DNA of 64,000 bases, taken from NCBI GenBank assembly GCA_009993955.1, contig JAACSL010000002.1:159829-223828 (forward strand), read 5' to 3'. Source of the DNA: Paraglaciecola sp. (GTDB taxonomy: Bacteria; Pseudomonadota; Gammaproteobacteria; Enterobacterales; Alteromonadaceae). The notes beneath the pieces were generated by a model that was not told the origin of the DNA, did no database searches, and was given only the letters and a program-made list of their open reading frames with translations. The position numbers and the translations under genes are program-made. Shown one piece after another: positions 45,077-55,300 of this stretch (positions within the stretch are counted from its first letter, which is position 1; each line of letters opens with the position of its first letter).

Positions 45077-46102
45077 CTAACGACAAGCTGCACACTGATA
45101 AACACTGAATTTTGTCGATTGACTGATCAAGTGCACAGACTTAAAGCGCTTTTCCAGTAATTCTGCGTAGCGCAAAAATTGATTGGCCACTAACAGTAAA
45201 CTGCCTTCAGAGGTCAACACGCTTTTGATGCCCGCTATAAAATTTTCGGTGACCGTGTAGTCAGTTTGAATGCCGGTGTGAAAAGGCGGATTAGTCAGTA
45301 TCGTCGTGAATTTACCGCTTAATGCACTTAAACCATTAGAAGGTTGTACGCTAACTTGCACCTTGTTTAAGGCCGCACTTTTTTCGGCACAATACAAAGC
45401 TAATGCCGAGATATCACTCATCACTACTTGGGCTTGTGGATTTTTCAAGACCACAAAACAACCAATCACCCCTGCACCGCAGCCAAAGTCTAGGCAGCGC
45501 CCCGCGTGATAACGTGGCAAATTTTCGAGCAATTGACGTGTGCCGATATCCACTTCGCCATGACTGAACACACCAGGCAGTGAGCACAAGGTGTAAGACA
45601 AATCAGCGATTTGAATTTTTTGCACTTTTTGCCATTGCTCAATATTAAAGGGCGCAACAGTTTGGTCTAGTTGTCCGCCATACAAGGCACAATGTCGCGC
45701 AGAATCAATTTTGTTCACCTGCTGGCAGTACTGCTCTAACAACTTAACGGCGCTTTTTACCCCGCTTTTGTTTTCGCCCACTAACAACAAGTTGGCTCCT
45801 GGTTTTAAACAGGCCGCCACGTTTGCCAGCAACATGCGCGCATGTTCTTTGGCTTTGGGCATGTAAACCACGGCCCCATCAAACGTCTTGTTAGTGGGGT
45901 AACTCGCGGCAAAAACATGCTGCTGAGTTAACCCAACTTGCTGACTTTGCTGATAAATATCATAAAACTGATGAAAAACCTGAATATCAGCATGAGCAAA
46001 GTGCTGGCTAATATAAGCATCGGTGGGGTTAACCAATAACCAACGCCCACTTTCAAACAACTCACTGCTTCTGGCCAATAGTTGGCTGGCTGGCGATAAC
46101 AT
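45077..46102 (-). CDS. rsmC: 16S rRNA m2G1207 methyltransferase RsmC
   Basis: 341-residue duplicated methyltransferase. The N-terminal half is a degenerate MTase-like domain; the C-terminal half has the SAM site CLDFGCGAGVIGC and the catalytic motif NPPFHTG typical of guanine-N2 methyltransferases. The C-terminal YQCAACR is unusual in having two cysteines. It overlaps the preceding trmB gene by one base. Confidence 0.92.
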   Translation of the reverse strand: MLSPASQLLARSSELFESGRWLLVNPTDAYISQHFAHADIQVFHQFYDIYQQSQQVGLTQQHVFAASYPTNKTFDGAVVYMPKAKEHARMLLANVAACLKPGANLLLVGENKSGVKSAVKLLEQYCQQVNKIDSARHCALYGGQLDQTVAPFNIEQWQKVQKIQIADLSYTLCSLPGVFSHGEVDIGTRQLLENLPRYHAGRCLDFGCGAGVIGCFVVLKNPQAQVVMSDISALALYCAEKSAALNKVQVSVQPSNGLSALSGKFTTILTNPPFHTGIQTDYTVTENFIAGIKSVLTSEGSLLLVANQFLRYAELLEKRFKSVHLISQSTKFSVYQCAACR

Positions 46103-46821
46103 TATTCGACCTTCTCAAACATTAAATCCCAAACCCCATGACCAAGGCGATGACCGCGCTGTTCAAACTTAGTAAGAGGTCGTTGCTCTGGCCGTGGCAC
46201 ATAGTCTTGGCTCGCCGACAGATTGCGAAAACCTTGGGCATGAGACATCACTTCTAACATGTGCTCGGCATAATTTTGCCAATCAGTGGCCATGTGAAAC
46301 ACACCGCCTACGGTCAATTTCCCCCGCAGTTTTTGCACAAACTCACTCTGTACAATACGACGTTTGTGATGGCGAGTTTTGTGCCAAGGATCAGGGAAGA
46401 ATAACTGCACCCTACTTAAGCTGTTATCAGCAATGCAATCAGCCAATACCGCCACTGCATCATGTTCATACAGCCGTAAATTGCTCACATCCTCGTGGGC
46501 AGCTTCTGCCAAACAGGCACCAACACCGGGCCGGTGTACTTCAATACCGATAAAGTCTTTGTCACTTTCTGCTTTGGCCATGGCCACCAGTGACTTGCCC
46601 ATACCAAAGCCAATTTCCAAAACAACTGGCGCTGAACGTTGAAATACGTCGACAAAATTCAGCATGCCTTGGCTGTGCGCTAAACCCATAACAGGCCAAT
46701 ATTGCTCGATGGCTTTTGCCTGACCAGAGGTTAAACGCCCTTCGCGCTTCACAAAGCTCTGAATTTTTCGGATGTAAACACCTGATTCGGCGGCTTCTTG
46801 TTCGGATTTAAACTGACTCAT
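46102..46821 (-). CDS. trmB: tRNA (guanine-N7-)-methyltransferase TrmB
   Basis: 239-residue enzyme making m7G46 in tRNA. SAM motif [13 protein letters not shown] near residue 70, [23 protein letters not shown] with catalytic Asp, and [15 protein letters not shown] at the end. It overlaps rsmC at a TAATG junction, so two RNA methyltransferases are co-expressed. Confidence 0.95.
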   Translation of the reverse strand: MSQFKSEQEAAESGVYIRKIQSFVKREGRLTSGQAKAIEQYWPVMGLAHSQGMLNFVDVFQRSAPVVLEIGFGMGKSLVAMAKAESDKDFIGIEVHRPGVGACLAEAAHEDVSNLRLYEHDAVAVLADCIADNSLSRVQLFFPDPWHKTRHHKRRIVQSEFVQKLRGKLTVGGVFHMATDWQNYAEHMLEVMSHAQGFRNLSASQDYVPRPEQRPLTKFEQRGHRLGHGVWDLMFEKVE

Positions 46822-46905
46822 GATGCGTACTCTTTTTACAAAATCTTGGATGGCAAAAACATTGGCCGCGCATTATCCGGTGAGCCAAGGCAATTGCAAG
46901 TCATT

Positions 46906-47697
46906 CTAGCTCAACTTTTGACTAAGATACTCTGCCAAAGCAAGGGGTTGCTCCAATGGCAGCATGTGTCCAGCTTGATCAATCAACTTAACCGTGCTGT
47001 TTCTGAGCTGCTGTTGAGCATTATTTAACGTATGGGCCGACACGAGATGGTCTACTTGCCCTGCCACAAAATGTACGTGAAATTCTGCTTCAGCCAATGA
47101 TTTCAGGAGATTTTGTCGCTGAGTTGTTGCCGTCATTTGATTGTTCAGAGTTGATAAGCCCAAGTCTGCCGTCATCGCCTTGACCACATCGATAAGTGCG
47201 CTGTTGTTTTGATTATTGGCATGGAACATCGTGGCAATTTGCGTCGAACTCACGGCCTTAAACTTACCCTGTTTAATTGCTGTGAGGAGCAAGTGGCGTT
47301 GTTGTAACTCAGCTTCTGGCAAGAGCTGCGCACTGCTGCCAATGAGTGTCAACGATGCAATTTTGGCAGGCTGTTCCACTGCAAGCAGCGCCGCAATATA
47401 CCCCCCCATCGAAAACCCCACAAGATGCACCGGCTGGTCAAAATACGCCAAACGATCTCGGCTTAAGGCCATCATTTGCGCCAAGGTATCGGCCCACTGC
47501 AACGGCACATAGGCACGCTCTTCTAACTGCAACAACGACCAAATTGGCATGAATACCCGTTCGTCGCAGTGGGTACCAGGGAAAAATATCACTGGCTGTT
47601 TAATAGCCAAGAGGTCGTCAACACGCAGGGGGGTTATTGGGGTATTCACATCAATTCGCAGTAAACCAAAATACTCAGGATAGGGTATTATCAGCAA
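46906..47697 (-). CDS. Alpha/beta hydrolase (BioH-like fold)
   Basis: 263-residue soluble hydrolase. VIFFPGTHCDERVF is the oxyanion strand, GFSMGGYIA holds the nucleophile Ser, and VHFVAGQVDHL and AGHMLPLEQP carry the acid and His. Resembles small serine hydrolases related to BioH and MenH; the exact substrate is unknown. The first codon is TTG at 47697; a GTG at 47649 is another possible start that still contains the entire fold. It is divergent from mutY with almost no space. Confidence 0.78.
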   Translation of the reverse strand: MLIIPYPEYFGLLRIDVNTPITPLRVDDLLAIKQPVIFFPGTHCDERVFMPIWSLLQLEERAYVPLQWADTLAQMMALSRDRLAYFDQPVHLVGFSMGGYIAALLAVEQPAKIASLTLIGSSAQLLPEAELQQRHLLLTAIKQGKFKAVSSTQIATMFHANNQNNSALIDVVKAMTADLGLSTLNNQMTATTQRQNLLKSLAEAEFHVHFVAGQVDHLVSAHTLNNAQQQLRNSTVKLIDQAGHMLPLEQPLALAEYLSQKLS

Positions 47698-47726
47698 TCC
47701 AGCCTCAGAAGCAAAAAAGTATTATT

Positions 47727-48794
47727 GTGTCAGCTAATAAATCAAGTTCCACCCCCTCTTTCGCAGAACGCATCCTTGCCTGGTTTGCCCAGCATGGTCG
47801 CAAAGATTTACCGTGGCAACAGCACAAAAGTGCCTACTCAGTGTGGGTGTCAGAAATTATGCTGCAACAAACTCAAGTCACTACGGTGATTGGCTACTAT
47901 CAACGTTTTATGCAGCGTTTTCCGGATATCAGCAGTCTTGCTAACGCAGCACAAGATGAGGTATTACATCATTGGACTGGCCTTGGTTATTACGCTCGCG
48001 CCCGCAATTTACAGCGTGCTGCGCAACAAATCATGCGCCAACACGCCGGCGAATTTCCCACTGACATCGACGCGGTGATTGCCCTGCCGGGTATTGGGCG
48101 CTCCACCGCCGCCGCTATTCTCTCTTTGGCTGGCAATCAGGGGCATAGCATTTTAGATGGCAATGTGAAACGCGTGCTGGCGCGTCATGCCGCGATTTCT
48201 GGCTGGCCCGGTGATAAAAAAATGGAAAACCAACTGTGGGCTTTAGCCGACCAATACACACCAAAGGTACACACTGGGGATTATAATCAGGCGATGATGG
48301 ATATGGGGGCTACCTTGTGCACCCGCAGTTCACCGCGCTGCCATGCGTGTCCAGTTGCTGATGATTGTCAGGCCTACCTGCAAAATCGCGTCGCTGAATT
48401 TCCCGCCAAAAAAGCCAAAAAAACTATTCCGGTGCGCAGCACCATTATGCTGATCCCAAGTTGGCAACAACACGTTTTGTTGTTTAAACGTCCGGCCAGT
48501 GGCATTTGGGGAGGCTTGTGGGGATTTTATCAAATTGATCAGCTCCACCAGCTGCAAACACAAAGTGAAGCCTTAGGGTTCAGCGAGTTTAGCCCACATT
48601 TTTTGCTGCCCTTTCGGCATACCTTCAGCCATTTTCACCTAGACATCCAACCTGTGCAATTGCTCCTGGCTGAGGCCCCTAACTACAATGGCGTGCAAGA
48701 AAATCAGCAACTTTGGTACAACCTAAAGCAACCAGCTGAGGTCGGTTTGGCCGTACCCACCATACAAATTCTCAGCAGCCTCAATGCTGTTTAA
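47727..48794 (+). CDS. mutY: Adenine DNA glycosylase MutY
   Basis: 355-residue base-excision enzyme removing A opposite 8-oxoguanine. Catalytic Glu in EIMLQQTQV, helix-hairpin-helix LPGIGRSTAAAI, catalytic Asp in GDYNQAMMDMGA, an iron-sulphur cluster C-x6-C-x2-C-x5-C in CTRSSPRCHACPVADDC, and a C-terminal NUDIX-like 8-oxoG-recognition domain. The GTG at 47727 (VSANK) is the preferred start; the upstream extension to 47637 overlaps the divergent hydrolase. yggX follows, as in E. coli. Confidence 0.93.
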   Translation: MSANKSSSTPSFAERILAWFAQHGRKDLPWQQHKSAYSVWVSEIMLQQTQVTTVIGYYQRFMQRFPDISSLANAAQDEVLHHWTGLGYYARARNLQRAAQQIMRQHAGEFPTDIDAVIALPGIGRSTAAAILSLAGNQGHSILDGNVKRVLARHAAISGWPGDKKMENQLWALADQYTPKVHTGDYNQAMMDMGATLCTRSSPRCHACPVADDCQAYLQNRVAEFPAKKAKKTIPVRSTIMLIPSWQQHVLLFKRPASGIWGGLWGFYQIDQLHQLQTQSEALGFSEFSPHFLLPFRHTFSHFHLDIQPVQLLLAEAPNYNGVQENQQLWYNLKQPAEVGLAVPTIQILSSLNAV

Positions 48795-48902
48795 GCAAAG
48801 CCAATAACCACAGTCCGATGCAGCAGCGATTGTGCCACGACGCCAGCAAACATCTTTGCTAAACTCGCCCACAACAGTCAGTGAATGAATGAAGGAAATA
48901 AC

Positions 48903-49178
48903 ATGAGTAGAACCGTTTTTTGCGAATACCTGAAAAAGGATGCCGAAGGCTTAGATTTTCAGCTTTATCCTGGTGAGTTGGGTAAACGTATTTTTGACAA
49001 TATCAGCAAAGAAGCCTGGACCTTATGGCAGAAAAAACAAATCATGCTGATCAATGAAAAAAAGCTCAATATGATGAATGTTGAACACCGTCAGTTTCTT
49101 GAAGGGGCGATGCAAGATTTTCTATTTGCCGGTAAAGACATAGAAGTAGAAGGCTACGTGCCCTTAAAATCCAAGTAA
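48903..49178 (+). CDS. yggX: Fe(2+)-trafficking protein YggX
   Basis: 91-residue cytosolic protein that protects iron-sulphur clusters. [36 protein letters not shown] and [10 protein letters not shown] match the family closely, with one conserved cysteine. Start at 48903 has AGGAAAT upstream. The mutY-yggX pair is conserved and joins two functions linked to oxidative damage. Confidence 0.95.
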   Translation: MSRTVFCEYLKKDAEGLDFQLYPGELGKRIFDNISKEAWTLWQKKQIMLINEKKLNMMNVEHRQFLEGAMQDFLFAGKDIEVEGYVPLKSK

Positions 49179-49209
49179 AGTGCCCGTCTGATTAGTCAGA
49201 TTGGCACTT
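49178..49209 (+). terminator. Hairpin after yggX
   Basis: AAGTGCC-cg-TCTGA / TCAGA-tt-GGCACTT with a TTAG loop, directly after the yggX stop. No strong T run, so termination is probable but not certain. Confidence 0.5.
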
Positions 49210-49275
49210 AACCTCGGAAAATTGACGGTTTTTGCAGCAATCGCATCGCAAAACGAAATATTTGCGACAAAATAG

Positions 49276-49304
49276 TTGACTTAAATCTACAGAATCCGTT
49301 TAAT
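49276..49304 (+). promoter_or_regulatory. Promoter of tRNA-Phe
   Basis: TTGACT (49276-49281), 17-bp spacer, TTTAAT (49299-49304), then a GC-rich discriminator (ACGCACCC). Such a discriminator suits stringent control of stable RNA. The tRNA begins 60 bp downstream. Confidence 0.7.
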
Positions 49305-49364
49305 ACGCACCCACGACGCCACAGGCCAAGTGCTTAACGCCCTAACCTAAGTCGAAAAGTTTTA

Positions 49365-49440
49365 GCCCAGATAGCTCAGTCGGTAGAGCAGGGGATTGAA
49401 AATCCCCGTGTCGGTGGTTCGATTCCGCCTCTGGGCACCA
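49365..49440 (+). tRNA. tRNA-Phe (GAA)
   Basis: 76-nt cloverleaf with encoded CCA. Acceptor GCCCAGA / TCTGGGC, anticodon stem GGGGA / TCCCC around TTGAAAA (anticodon GAA at 49398-49400), and T arm GGTTCGATTCC. Terminator follows at 49451-49483. Confidence 0.97.
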
Positions 49441-49450
49441 TGATAAAGTA

Positions 49451-49483
49451 AAAAGCCTCAACGTTGTGCGTTGGGGCTTTTTG
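49451..49483 (+). terminator. Intrinsic terminator after tRNA-Phe
   Basis: AAAAGCC-TCAACG / CGTTGG-GGCTTTTT hairpin with T tract, 10 bp past the tRNA CCA. Confidence 0.9.
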
Positions 49484-49615
49484 CTTTATGGGTTGCTAAG
49501 GCGGGTACCGCCTCTGGGGTGAAATCAGTTTGTTTAGCTGCACCGCAGCGTCTGACTGAACGACCTGTCATGGATGGTAGGGCTGGTATGCAACACCATG
49601 GATGGCTTAAACCGC

Positions 49616-50489
49616 TTAACGTAATATCGACGCGGTCAATAACTCATCGAGCACAACGTGCCGCAAACTGCGTTTTACAGTGATTGCATAAAAATGCTCA
49701 TAGGCTTTGGGTATGCGTAAATACTCACTAATGACACCCGATGTTATCTCGTCTTTAACTACTACCTTAGGTAGTACCGCCAACGCGCCACTGTCTCGCG
49801 CCAACAAACGTAACATCGCCATGTCATCTACTTCGGCTTGAATATCGGGTTCAAACTGATGATAGCTGCAAAACGCATCAAAACTTGCGCGGATCTCACT
49901 CTGTTTACCGGGCACAACCCAGCGAAAATCCGCAAAACCCTTGGGAAATTCGTCATGCACTAATAAGTCTGTTGGGCCAACAATAGAAATGGGCTGGCGG
50001 GCTAACAGTTGCACTTGCCATAAATTGCCCGCATCCACCGCGACATTCACATTCGACAAAACCACATCTAATTGATGGTTTGATAGGTCGTTGAGCAAAT
50101 TACCGATACCTTTTGACACCAAGGTAAATTGCACGTTTTTACGTTGCAGTAAGGGTGAAATAAAGGCTTCGACAAAATTTCGCGACATGATCGACATGGC
50201 ACCGATGCGTAAAGGTTGTACCGGATTAAGCCATTCTCCTTTGAGCAGGGCCTCAAGTTCTTCAAAAAATATCATCAGCTAATACCAAGGCTTGCTGCCC
50301 TGCTTGAGTAAGCTGCAAGCGGCGCCCTTGACGTTCAAACAAGGTACACCCCATGTTGTGTTCTAACTGTTTGATTTGAGTGGATAAAGCCGATTGCGAG
50401 GTATGCAGTTCGTGAGCCGATTGCGTCAGATTACCGCTGCGGGCAACATGCCAAAAATAATATAAATGATGGTAGTTTAATCGACTAAT
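49616..50489 (-). pseudogene. LysR-family regulator, frameshifted and with a non-standard start codon
   Basis: The 219-residue LysR ligand domain is open from 50275 downwards, but the helix-turn-helix half is in another frame: from about 50489 it reads LNYHHLYYFWHVARSGN, TQSAHELHTSQSALSTQIKQ and CTLFERQGRRLQLTQAGQQ, ending at TGA 50264-50262. The two halves join at a run of six T (minus strand), where one T too many explains the shift. Where the family has ATG the sequence has ATT (50489), and no ATG, GTG or TTG precedes it after an in-frame stop. It is divergent from dabB; such LysR genes often flank dab operons. Confidence 0.72.
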
Positions 50490-50587
50490 AATTCTCTTAA
50501 AAAGAACAAATAGTTAATTATTATCTATTTTACGAAATTTAAATAGCTTTGCATACTGCCCGCACTTTTCACCCAAGACGCAAATTT

Positions 50588-52075
50588 ATGCAAACTATAT
50601 TAACGACCTTGCTGGTATTGGTTGGCTGCAGCTTTTTGCTGGCAACCATACCCACCGAACGCTCCATACAGTGGCGAAACATGGCCTGGTGCTACGGCTT
50701 GGCTTTGCTTCTGTCGCTAGGCCACCTCGTTTTGCAAGTAAGCAGCGATGCTCACGCCATGCTGTGGTTCAATACCTCAGTGCTTAGTGCATTGATGCTG
50801 CCCTTGGTGTCTTTTTTGGCGCTGATACTCACACGCTACTTTCAGCGTTGGTTTAGTTTAAGTTTACTCAGCGTATGGGGCGTAATTAGCAGCAACCACA
50901 TGTTGGTGTTTTTCTTGGCTTGGCTTGCCATCAGCTTGTGTTTTCATCGTTTGTTAATGATATTTCCCAATCGCCCGAGAGCCGCTCTGGCTGCACACAA
51001 AAAATCCATTTTTGCCCGCTTCGCGGAATTCAGCCTCGGGCTCACCTTTATCTTGTTTTACCTGCATTGGCAAAGCCCTTGGATCAGCGACTGGCTGGCG
51101 CAAATTCCCGGCGACCAAACCATGCCGCTGCCTGTGTTATTACAAATTAGCGCGGGCCTGTTGGTTCTTACCGCTTTAATAAAATGTGCCCAATTGCCCA
51201 TTCACGGTTGGCTGATTCAAGTGGTTGAATCCCCCACGCCGGTATCTGCCCTGTTACACGCTGGCATAGTCAATCTCGGGGGCTTTTTGATTATTTTGTT
51301 TGCGCCGCTGATCAGCATCGCCGAGCCAGCCAAATGGTTATTATTGATTTGGAGCGGCTTAAGTACTCTTATCGCCGCTTTAGTCATGCATACCCGCGTG
51401 AGTGTAAAAGTGCGTTTAGCCTGGTCCACCAGCGCACAAATGGGTTTCATGTTATTGGAATGTGCTTTGGGGTATTACGAACTGGCGGTGCTTCATCTAC
51501 TCGCCCATTCACTTTATAAAGCCCATGCGTTTTTAAATGCCAGTAGCGAAGTCGACCATTACCTACGCCATAAATTGGCAAGGTCATCGGCAAATAGTGC
51601 CATCAAGGTAGTGGGCAGTCTTGTTTTAGCTTCGCTAGTCGTGGTGGCTTGGCATCAAGTGCATGTGCTGCATATGGCAATGGCCATACTCTATGTGCTC
51701 GCCCTCACTACGCTGTTTAATCATCTGATGCGTTTTACTCACTGGTGGCTGAGTATTCCGCTTTGTGCACTGTTATTTTTGGCCCTGTATTCAGGTCAGT
51801 TGCAGGCCCTATTTTCGCTGTATCAATCCCCACAAGCCAACTTATCAGTGTGGGAGTTAAGTTTAGTCTGCGTGTTTTTCCTGCTCTTTGGCACTCTGTA
51901 TTGCCTGCTCAGAGTTGCCCCTAAGCACCCACAAAGTCGACGTTTTTACCGCTGGTTATATGCCGGATTTTATTTAGATGAATGGTCTACACGCCTCACC
52001 TTAGCCATGTGGCCAACCAAGCTACCCAAGGCAAAACCCGTATCCGCTAAGCTCTACCCACAGGAGATGCTCTAA
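50588..52075 (+). CDS. dabB: DabB-like membrane subunit of the inorganic carbon uptake complex
   Basis: 495-residue polytopic protein of the proton-translocating NADH-quinone oxidoreductase (NuoL/MrpA) family. At least 12 hydrophobic helices are seen; the QLPIHGWLIQVVESPTPVSALLHAG loop, with its conserved Lys and Glu/His residues, marks the family. In the DAB system this subunit supplies cation-driven energy to DabA. The ATG at 50588 is preferred; its ribosome site is weak. It overlaps dabA at a TAATG junction. Confidence 0.9.
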   Translation: MQTILTTLLVLVGCSFLLATIPTERSIQWRNMAWCYGLALLLSLGHLVLQVSSDAHAMLWFNTSVLSALMLPLVSFLALILTRYFQRWFSLSLLSVWGVISSNHMLVFFLAWLAISLCFHRLLMIFPNRPRAALAAHKKSIFARFAEFSLGLTFILFYLHWQSPWISDWLAQIPGDQTMPLPVLLQISAGLLVLTALIKCAQLPIHGWLIQVVESPTPVSALLHAGIVNLGGFLIILFAPLISIAEPAKWLLLIWSGLSTLIAALVMHTRVSVKVRLAWSTSAQMGFMLLECALGYYELAVLHLLAHSLYKAHAFLNASSEVDHYLRHKLARSSANSAIKVVGSLVLASLVVVAWHQVHVLHMAMAILYVLALTTLFNHLMRFTHWWLSIPLCALLFLALYSGQLQALFSLYQSPQANLSVWELSLVCVFFLLFGTLYCLLRVAPKHPQSRRFYRWLYAGFYLDEWSTRLTLAMWPTKLPKAKPVSAKLYPQEML

Positions 52076-54471
52076 TGCAATACACACCCACTCAGCCAGC
52101 AGAATTGAGCGAACAGCAGCGCGCACGCTTACGTCAAGGCTGCGAGCAAATTTCACCCAGCTGGCCCTTAGAAAACTGGATTGCCGTCAACCCATGGTGG
52201 AAAATGCATGGCCAAACCTTGCCTGATGTCAGTGCTAAATTAAAGGTGCTGGGGGGCGCAGAGTGTTTAATGCCGCGTTCGTATTTTTTGCAGCGCTGGC
52301 AGAGCCAGATAACCCCGGCGCATCTAGCACAAGCCATCCAAGAGTCTGGCCTTGCTACCACTCAACAAGAGGCGTTGGAACATCTGCAGGTGGAGCACAA
52401 ATCACAAGGTTTTATGGCCTTCAGTCGCTTGCTGGATTTGCGCCGCCATGCCCAGCGCCAAATTAGTTGGCACGATGAAATTATTCATCAAATATCACAA
52501 AGTCTTGCCAGTTATGCCCTGCGTCTAGAACAAGGGGAAAACGCCGAACAAAGTCTGTATGAATATTGGTGGGAACAAGTAATTCACGATCATGGTATTG
52601 CCATCGTCATGGGTGCCCCAGGACTGAGCAAGGTATTCGCCAAACTCCCCAAACAACCCGAACAGATCCTGGCCATGACCTTACAAGACCTAGAAGTGGC
52701 AGCAGGCTATCAACAAGACTTTGCCCACGCGATGTTGCTCGATATCAATGGTTGGGCATCATGGGCGGCTCATCAAAGCTGGTTAAAACCCAAAGAAGCA
52801 GGCAACAACGACCCAATGTGGCAGCTACTGGCTATCCGCATGGCCTGGGAATGGGTGCTTTATCAATATATTTGTCAGCAAGAAGCCGAGCGTTACCGTG
52901 AACTCATCCAGCGCTGGCACCACCAGTTTGTGGTACTGCCACTGCTTATCGATCATGATAAACATGCTCATGCCCTTGATTGGCTATGGCAACGTGCTGC
53001 CGAAATTAGCTATCAACAGGGTCTGTTTACCACGCTGAGAGAGCAAAACGCGGCCAAACCGCCGCAACAAGCTGAGCACAACACAGCGCTGATGCAAGCC
53101 ATTTTTTGCATAGACGTGCGTTCTGAAGTGTATCGGCGTGCCTTAGAAAGCCAACACCCCTTGATTGAAACCAGGGGTTTTGCTGGCTTTTTTGGCCTGC
53201 CCTTGGCTTTTTCACCCACGGGACATTACGAGCGCCCGCAGTTGCCGGGTTTGTTATCACCGTCTTTACAACTCAAACAAAGCGCTCCTGTTAGTCCAAC
53301 CAAACGAAATTTGGCGCTGTCTTGGGAAGCGTTTGCAGGGTCAAGTTTGTCCACCTTTAACGCCGTTGAAGCGGGTGGCTGGTTCTATGGTTTAAAGTTA
53401 ATCAAAAATACCTGGTTTGCCGCCAAACCCAAACACGCAGTGAATCACTCCCTCAACCACGCCAGTTGGCAGTTGTGCAAGGCGGGGCAGCCGATTAGCA
53501 CCGAAGAGCAGGTGGAAATCTGCAACAGTGTGCTGGTAGCCATGGGTTTAAACACAAATTTTGCCCCCAATGTTTTGCTAGTGGGACATGGTAGCCAAAG
53601 TTGCAACAATCACATGCAGGCGGCGTTAGACTGTGGTGCCTGTTGTGGGCAAACAGGCGAAGTGAATGTGCGTATTTTGGCCGACATGCTTAATGATCAG
53701 GCAGTACGCCTCGGTATACGAGACAAGGGCATTGATATCCCAGACGCGACCCAATTTGTTGCCGCCTTACACAATACCACTACCGACGAACTCAACATTC
53801 TCAGTGTTCTGCGTGCTCTGCCACACGAGCAACAGCAGTGGCTAACCCAAGCCTCGGCAATCGCTAGGCAAGAACGAGCTGGCCGATTAGCTATTGACCG
53901 AAATATCCAAAAAGGCATTTTCCAGCGCAGCTACGATTGGGCACAACTGCGCCCAGAGTGGGGTTTGGCCAACAACGCCAGTTTTATCGTGGCGCAGCGT
54001 CAACATACACGTTTGTGTAACCTACACGGCCGCAGTTTTTTACACGATTACGACTGGCAAAACGATGAGGGCTTTCGCACCCTCGAACTGATCCTTACCG
54101 CCCCCATGGTGGTGGCCCATTGGATCAATTTCCAATACTACGCCTCGGTCACCGACAACCATTTGTATGGCAGTGGCGACAAAACCTTGCACAACGTGGT
54201 GGCTGGGCATGTAGGGGTATTTGAGGGTAACGGCGGCGACCTGCGCATTGGTTTACCCATGCAGTCATTGCATAACGGTAAACAATGGATGCACGAGCCG
54301 CTGCGCTTAAGTGTGCTTATCCACGCGCCACAACAAGCGATTCAAGACATCGTCGAACGTCATCCCGTGGTGCGCGATTTAATCAACAATCAATGGCTTT
54401 ATCTTTATGCCTGGCAGCCACACAGCGGCGAAATTAAACGTTTGTTACAAGGAGAATGGCAACATGCTTGA
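52075..54471 (+). CDS. dabA: DabA (DUF2309) beta-carbonic-anhydrase-like inorganic carbon transporter subunit
   Basis: 798-residue peripheral subunit that, with DabB, accumulates bicarbonate by vectorial CO2 hydration. The beta-carbonic-anhydrase-like zinc site is present: Cys345 and Asp347 in [10 protein letters not shown], His505 in [10 protein letters not shown] and Cys520 in [10 protein letters not shown]; the spacing between the last two equals that of the studied Halothiobacillus protein. [10 protein letters not shown] near the start is another family mark. The end overlaps the following cysD-like gene by eight bases. In a heterotroph it may feed anaplerotic carboxylation. Confidence 0.93.
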   Translation: MQYTPTQPAELSEQQRARLRQGCEQISPSWPLENWIAVNPWWKMHGQTLPDVSAKLKVLGGAECLMPRSYFLQRWQSQITPAHLAQAIQESGLATTQQEALEHLQVEHKSQGFMAFSRLLDLRRHAQRQISWHDEIIHQISQSLASYALRLEQGENAEQSLYEYWWEQVIHDHGIAIVMGAPGLSKVFAKLPKQPEQILAMTLQDLEVAAGYQQDFAHAMLLDINGWASWAAHQSWLKPKEAGNNDPMWQLLAIRMAWEWVLYQYICQQEAERYRELIQRWHHQFVVLPLLIDHDKHAHALDWLWQRAAEISYQQGLFTTLREQNAAKPPQQAEHNTALMQAIFCIDVRSEVYRRALESQHPLIETRGFAGFFGLPLAFSPTGHYERPQLPGLLSPSLQLKQSAPVSPTKRNLALSWEAFAGSSLSTFNAVEAGGWFYGLKLIKNTWFAAKPKHAVNHSLNHASWQLCKAGQPISTEEQVEICNSVLVAMGLNTNFAPNVLLVGHGSQSCNNHMQAALDCGACCGQTGEVNVRILADMLNDQAVRLGIRDKGIDIPDATQFVAALHNTTTDELNILSVLRALPHEQQQWLTQASAIARQERAGRLAIDRNIQKGIFQRSYDWAQLRPEWGLANNASFIVAQRQHTRLCNLHGRSFLHDYDWQNDEGFRTLELILTAPMVVAHWINFQYYASVTDNHLYGSGDKTLHNVVAGHVGVFEGNGGDLRIGLPMQSLHNGKQWMHEPLRLSVLIHAPQQAIQDIVERHPVVRDLINNQWLYLYAWQPHSGEIKRLLQGEWQHA

Positions 54472-55300
54472 GTTAATGACCCACCTACGCCAGTTAGAGG
54501 CAGAAAGTATTCATATCATGCGTGAAGTCGCGGCCTGCTTTGATAATCCCTGTTTATTTTATTCCATCGGCAAAGACTCAACGGTGTTATTGCACTTAGC
54601 CAGAAAGGCTTTTTATCCCGGTACAATACCCTTTCCCCTGTTGCATGTAGACACCACCTGGGAATTTGCTGAAATGGCACAATTTCGTGATGCCCTTGCC
54701 GCCAAGCTGGGTTTGCGTATGTTGGTACACACTAACCAAGAAGCGCTACAAAAAGGTGTGCATCCCGTGCGTTCAGGCTCTGTGGTGTACAATGATCAAA
54801 TGAAAACCCAAGCGTTAAAACAAGCCATGAAACTGTATGGCTTTGATGCTGCCTTGGGCGGTGCGAGACGTGATGAAGAAAAGTCGCGGGCCAAAGAGCG
54901 TATTTTTTCGGTCAGAGATGCCTTTCAAGGCTGGGATCCCAAACAACAGCGCCCTGAATTATGGCGCATCTACAACTCAGAGATCAGCAAGGGCGAATCG
55001 GTAAGGGTGTTTCCTTTGTCTAACTGGACAGAATTAGACATTTGGTCTTACATTCATGCGGAACAAATTGATATCGTGCCATTGTATTTTGCCAAGCCAC
55101 GTTTAAGTTGGATAGACAGCGACAGCGGCGCCATCCTCGCCATGGACGATGAGCGCATGCAGCCCTTTCTTAACCAGCAAGAACGTGCCAGGCATTATTC
55201 AAGAAATGCTCAGCACCAAAACCAGTGAACGCCAAGGTAGGTTACTCGATAAAGATCAACCGGGCTCCATGGAACAAAAAAACGCGAGGGTTACTTTTAA
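54464..55300 (+). pseudogene. cysD: Sulfate adenylyltransferase subunit 2 (CysD), internally deleted and frameshifted
   Basis: The N-terminal 240 residues are a good Cys[21 protein letters not shown]-loop [34 protein letters not shown] and [14 protein letters not shown]. After DDERM (about 55152) the family's stretch with RFRTLGCYPLTGA is missing (about 80 bases), the frame changes, and [28 protein letters not shown] continues in another frame. One A fewer than needed in a run of seven then spoils the normal GYF ending. The stop at 55298-55300 directly precedes the DUF6671 start. No cysN follows. Original role: ATP sulfurylase catalytic subunit. Confidence 0.8.

Noticed and set aside
53013..53260. 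Minus-strand frames within dabA
   Set aside because: Fully inside a coding gene with conserved zinc residues; no independent support.
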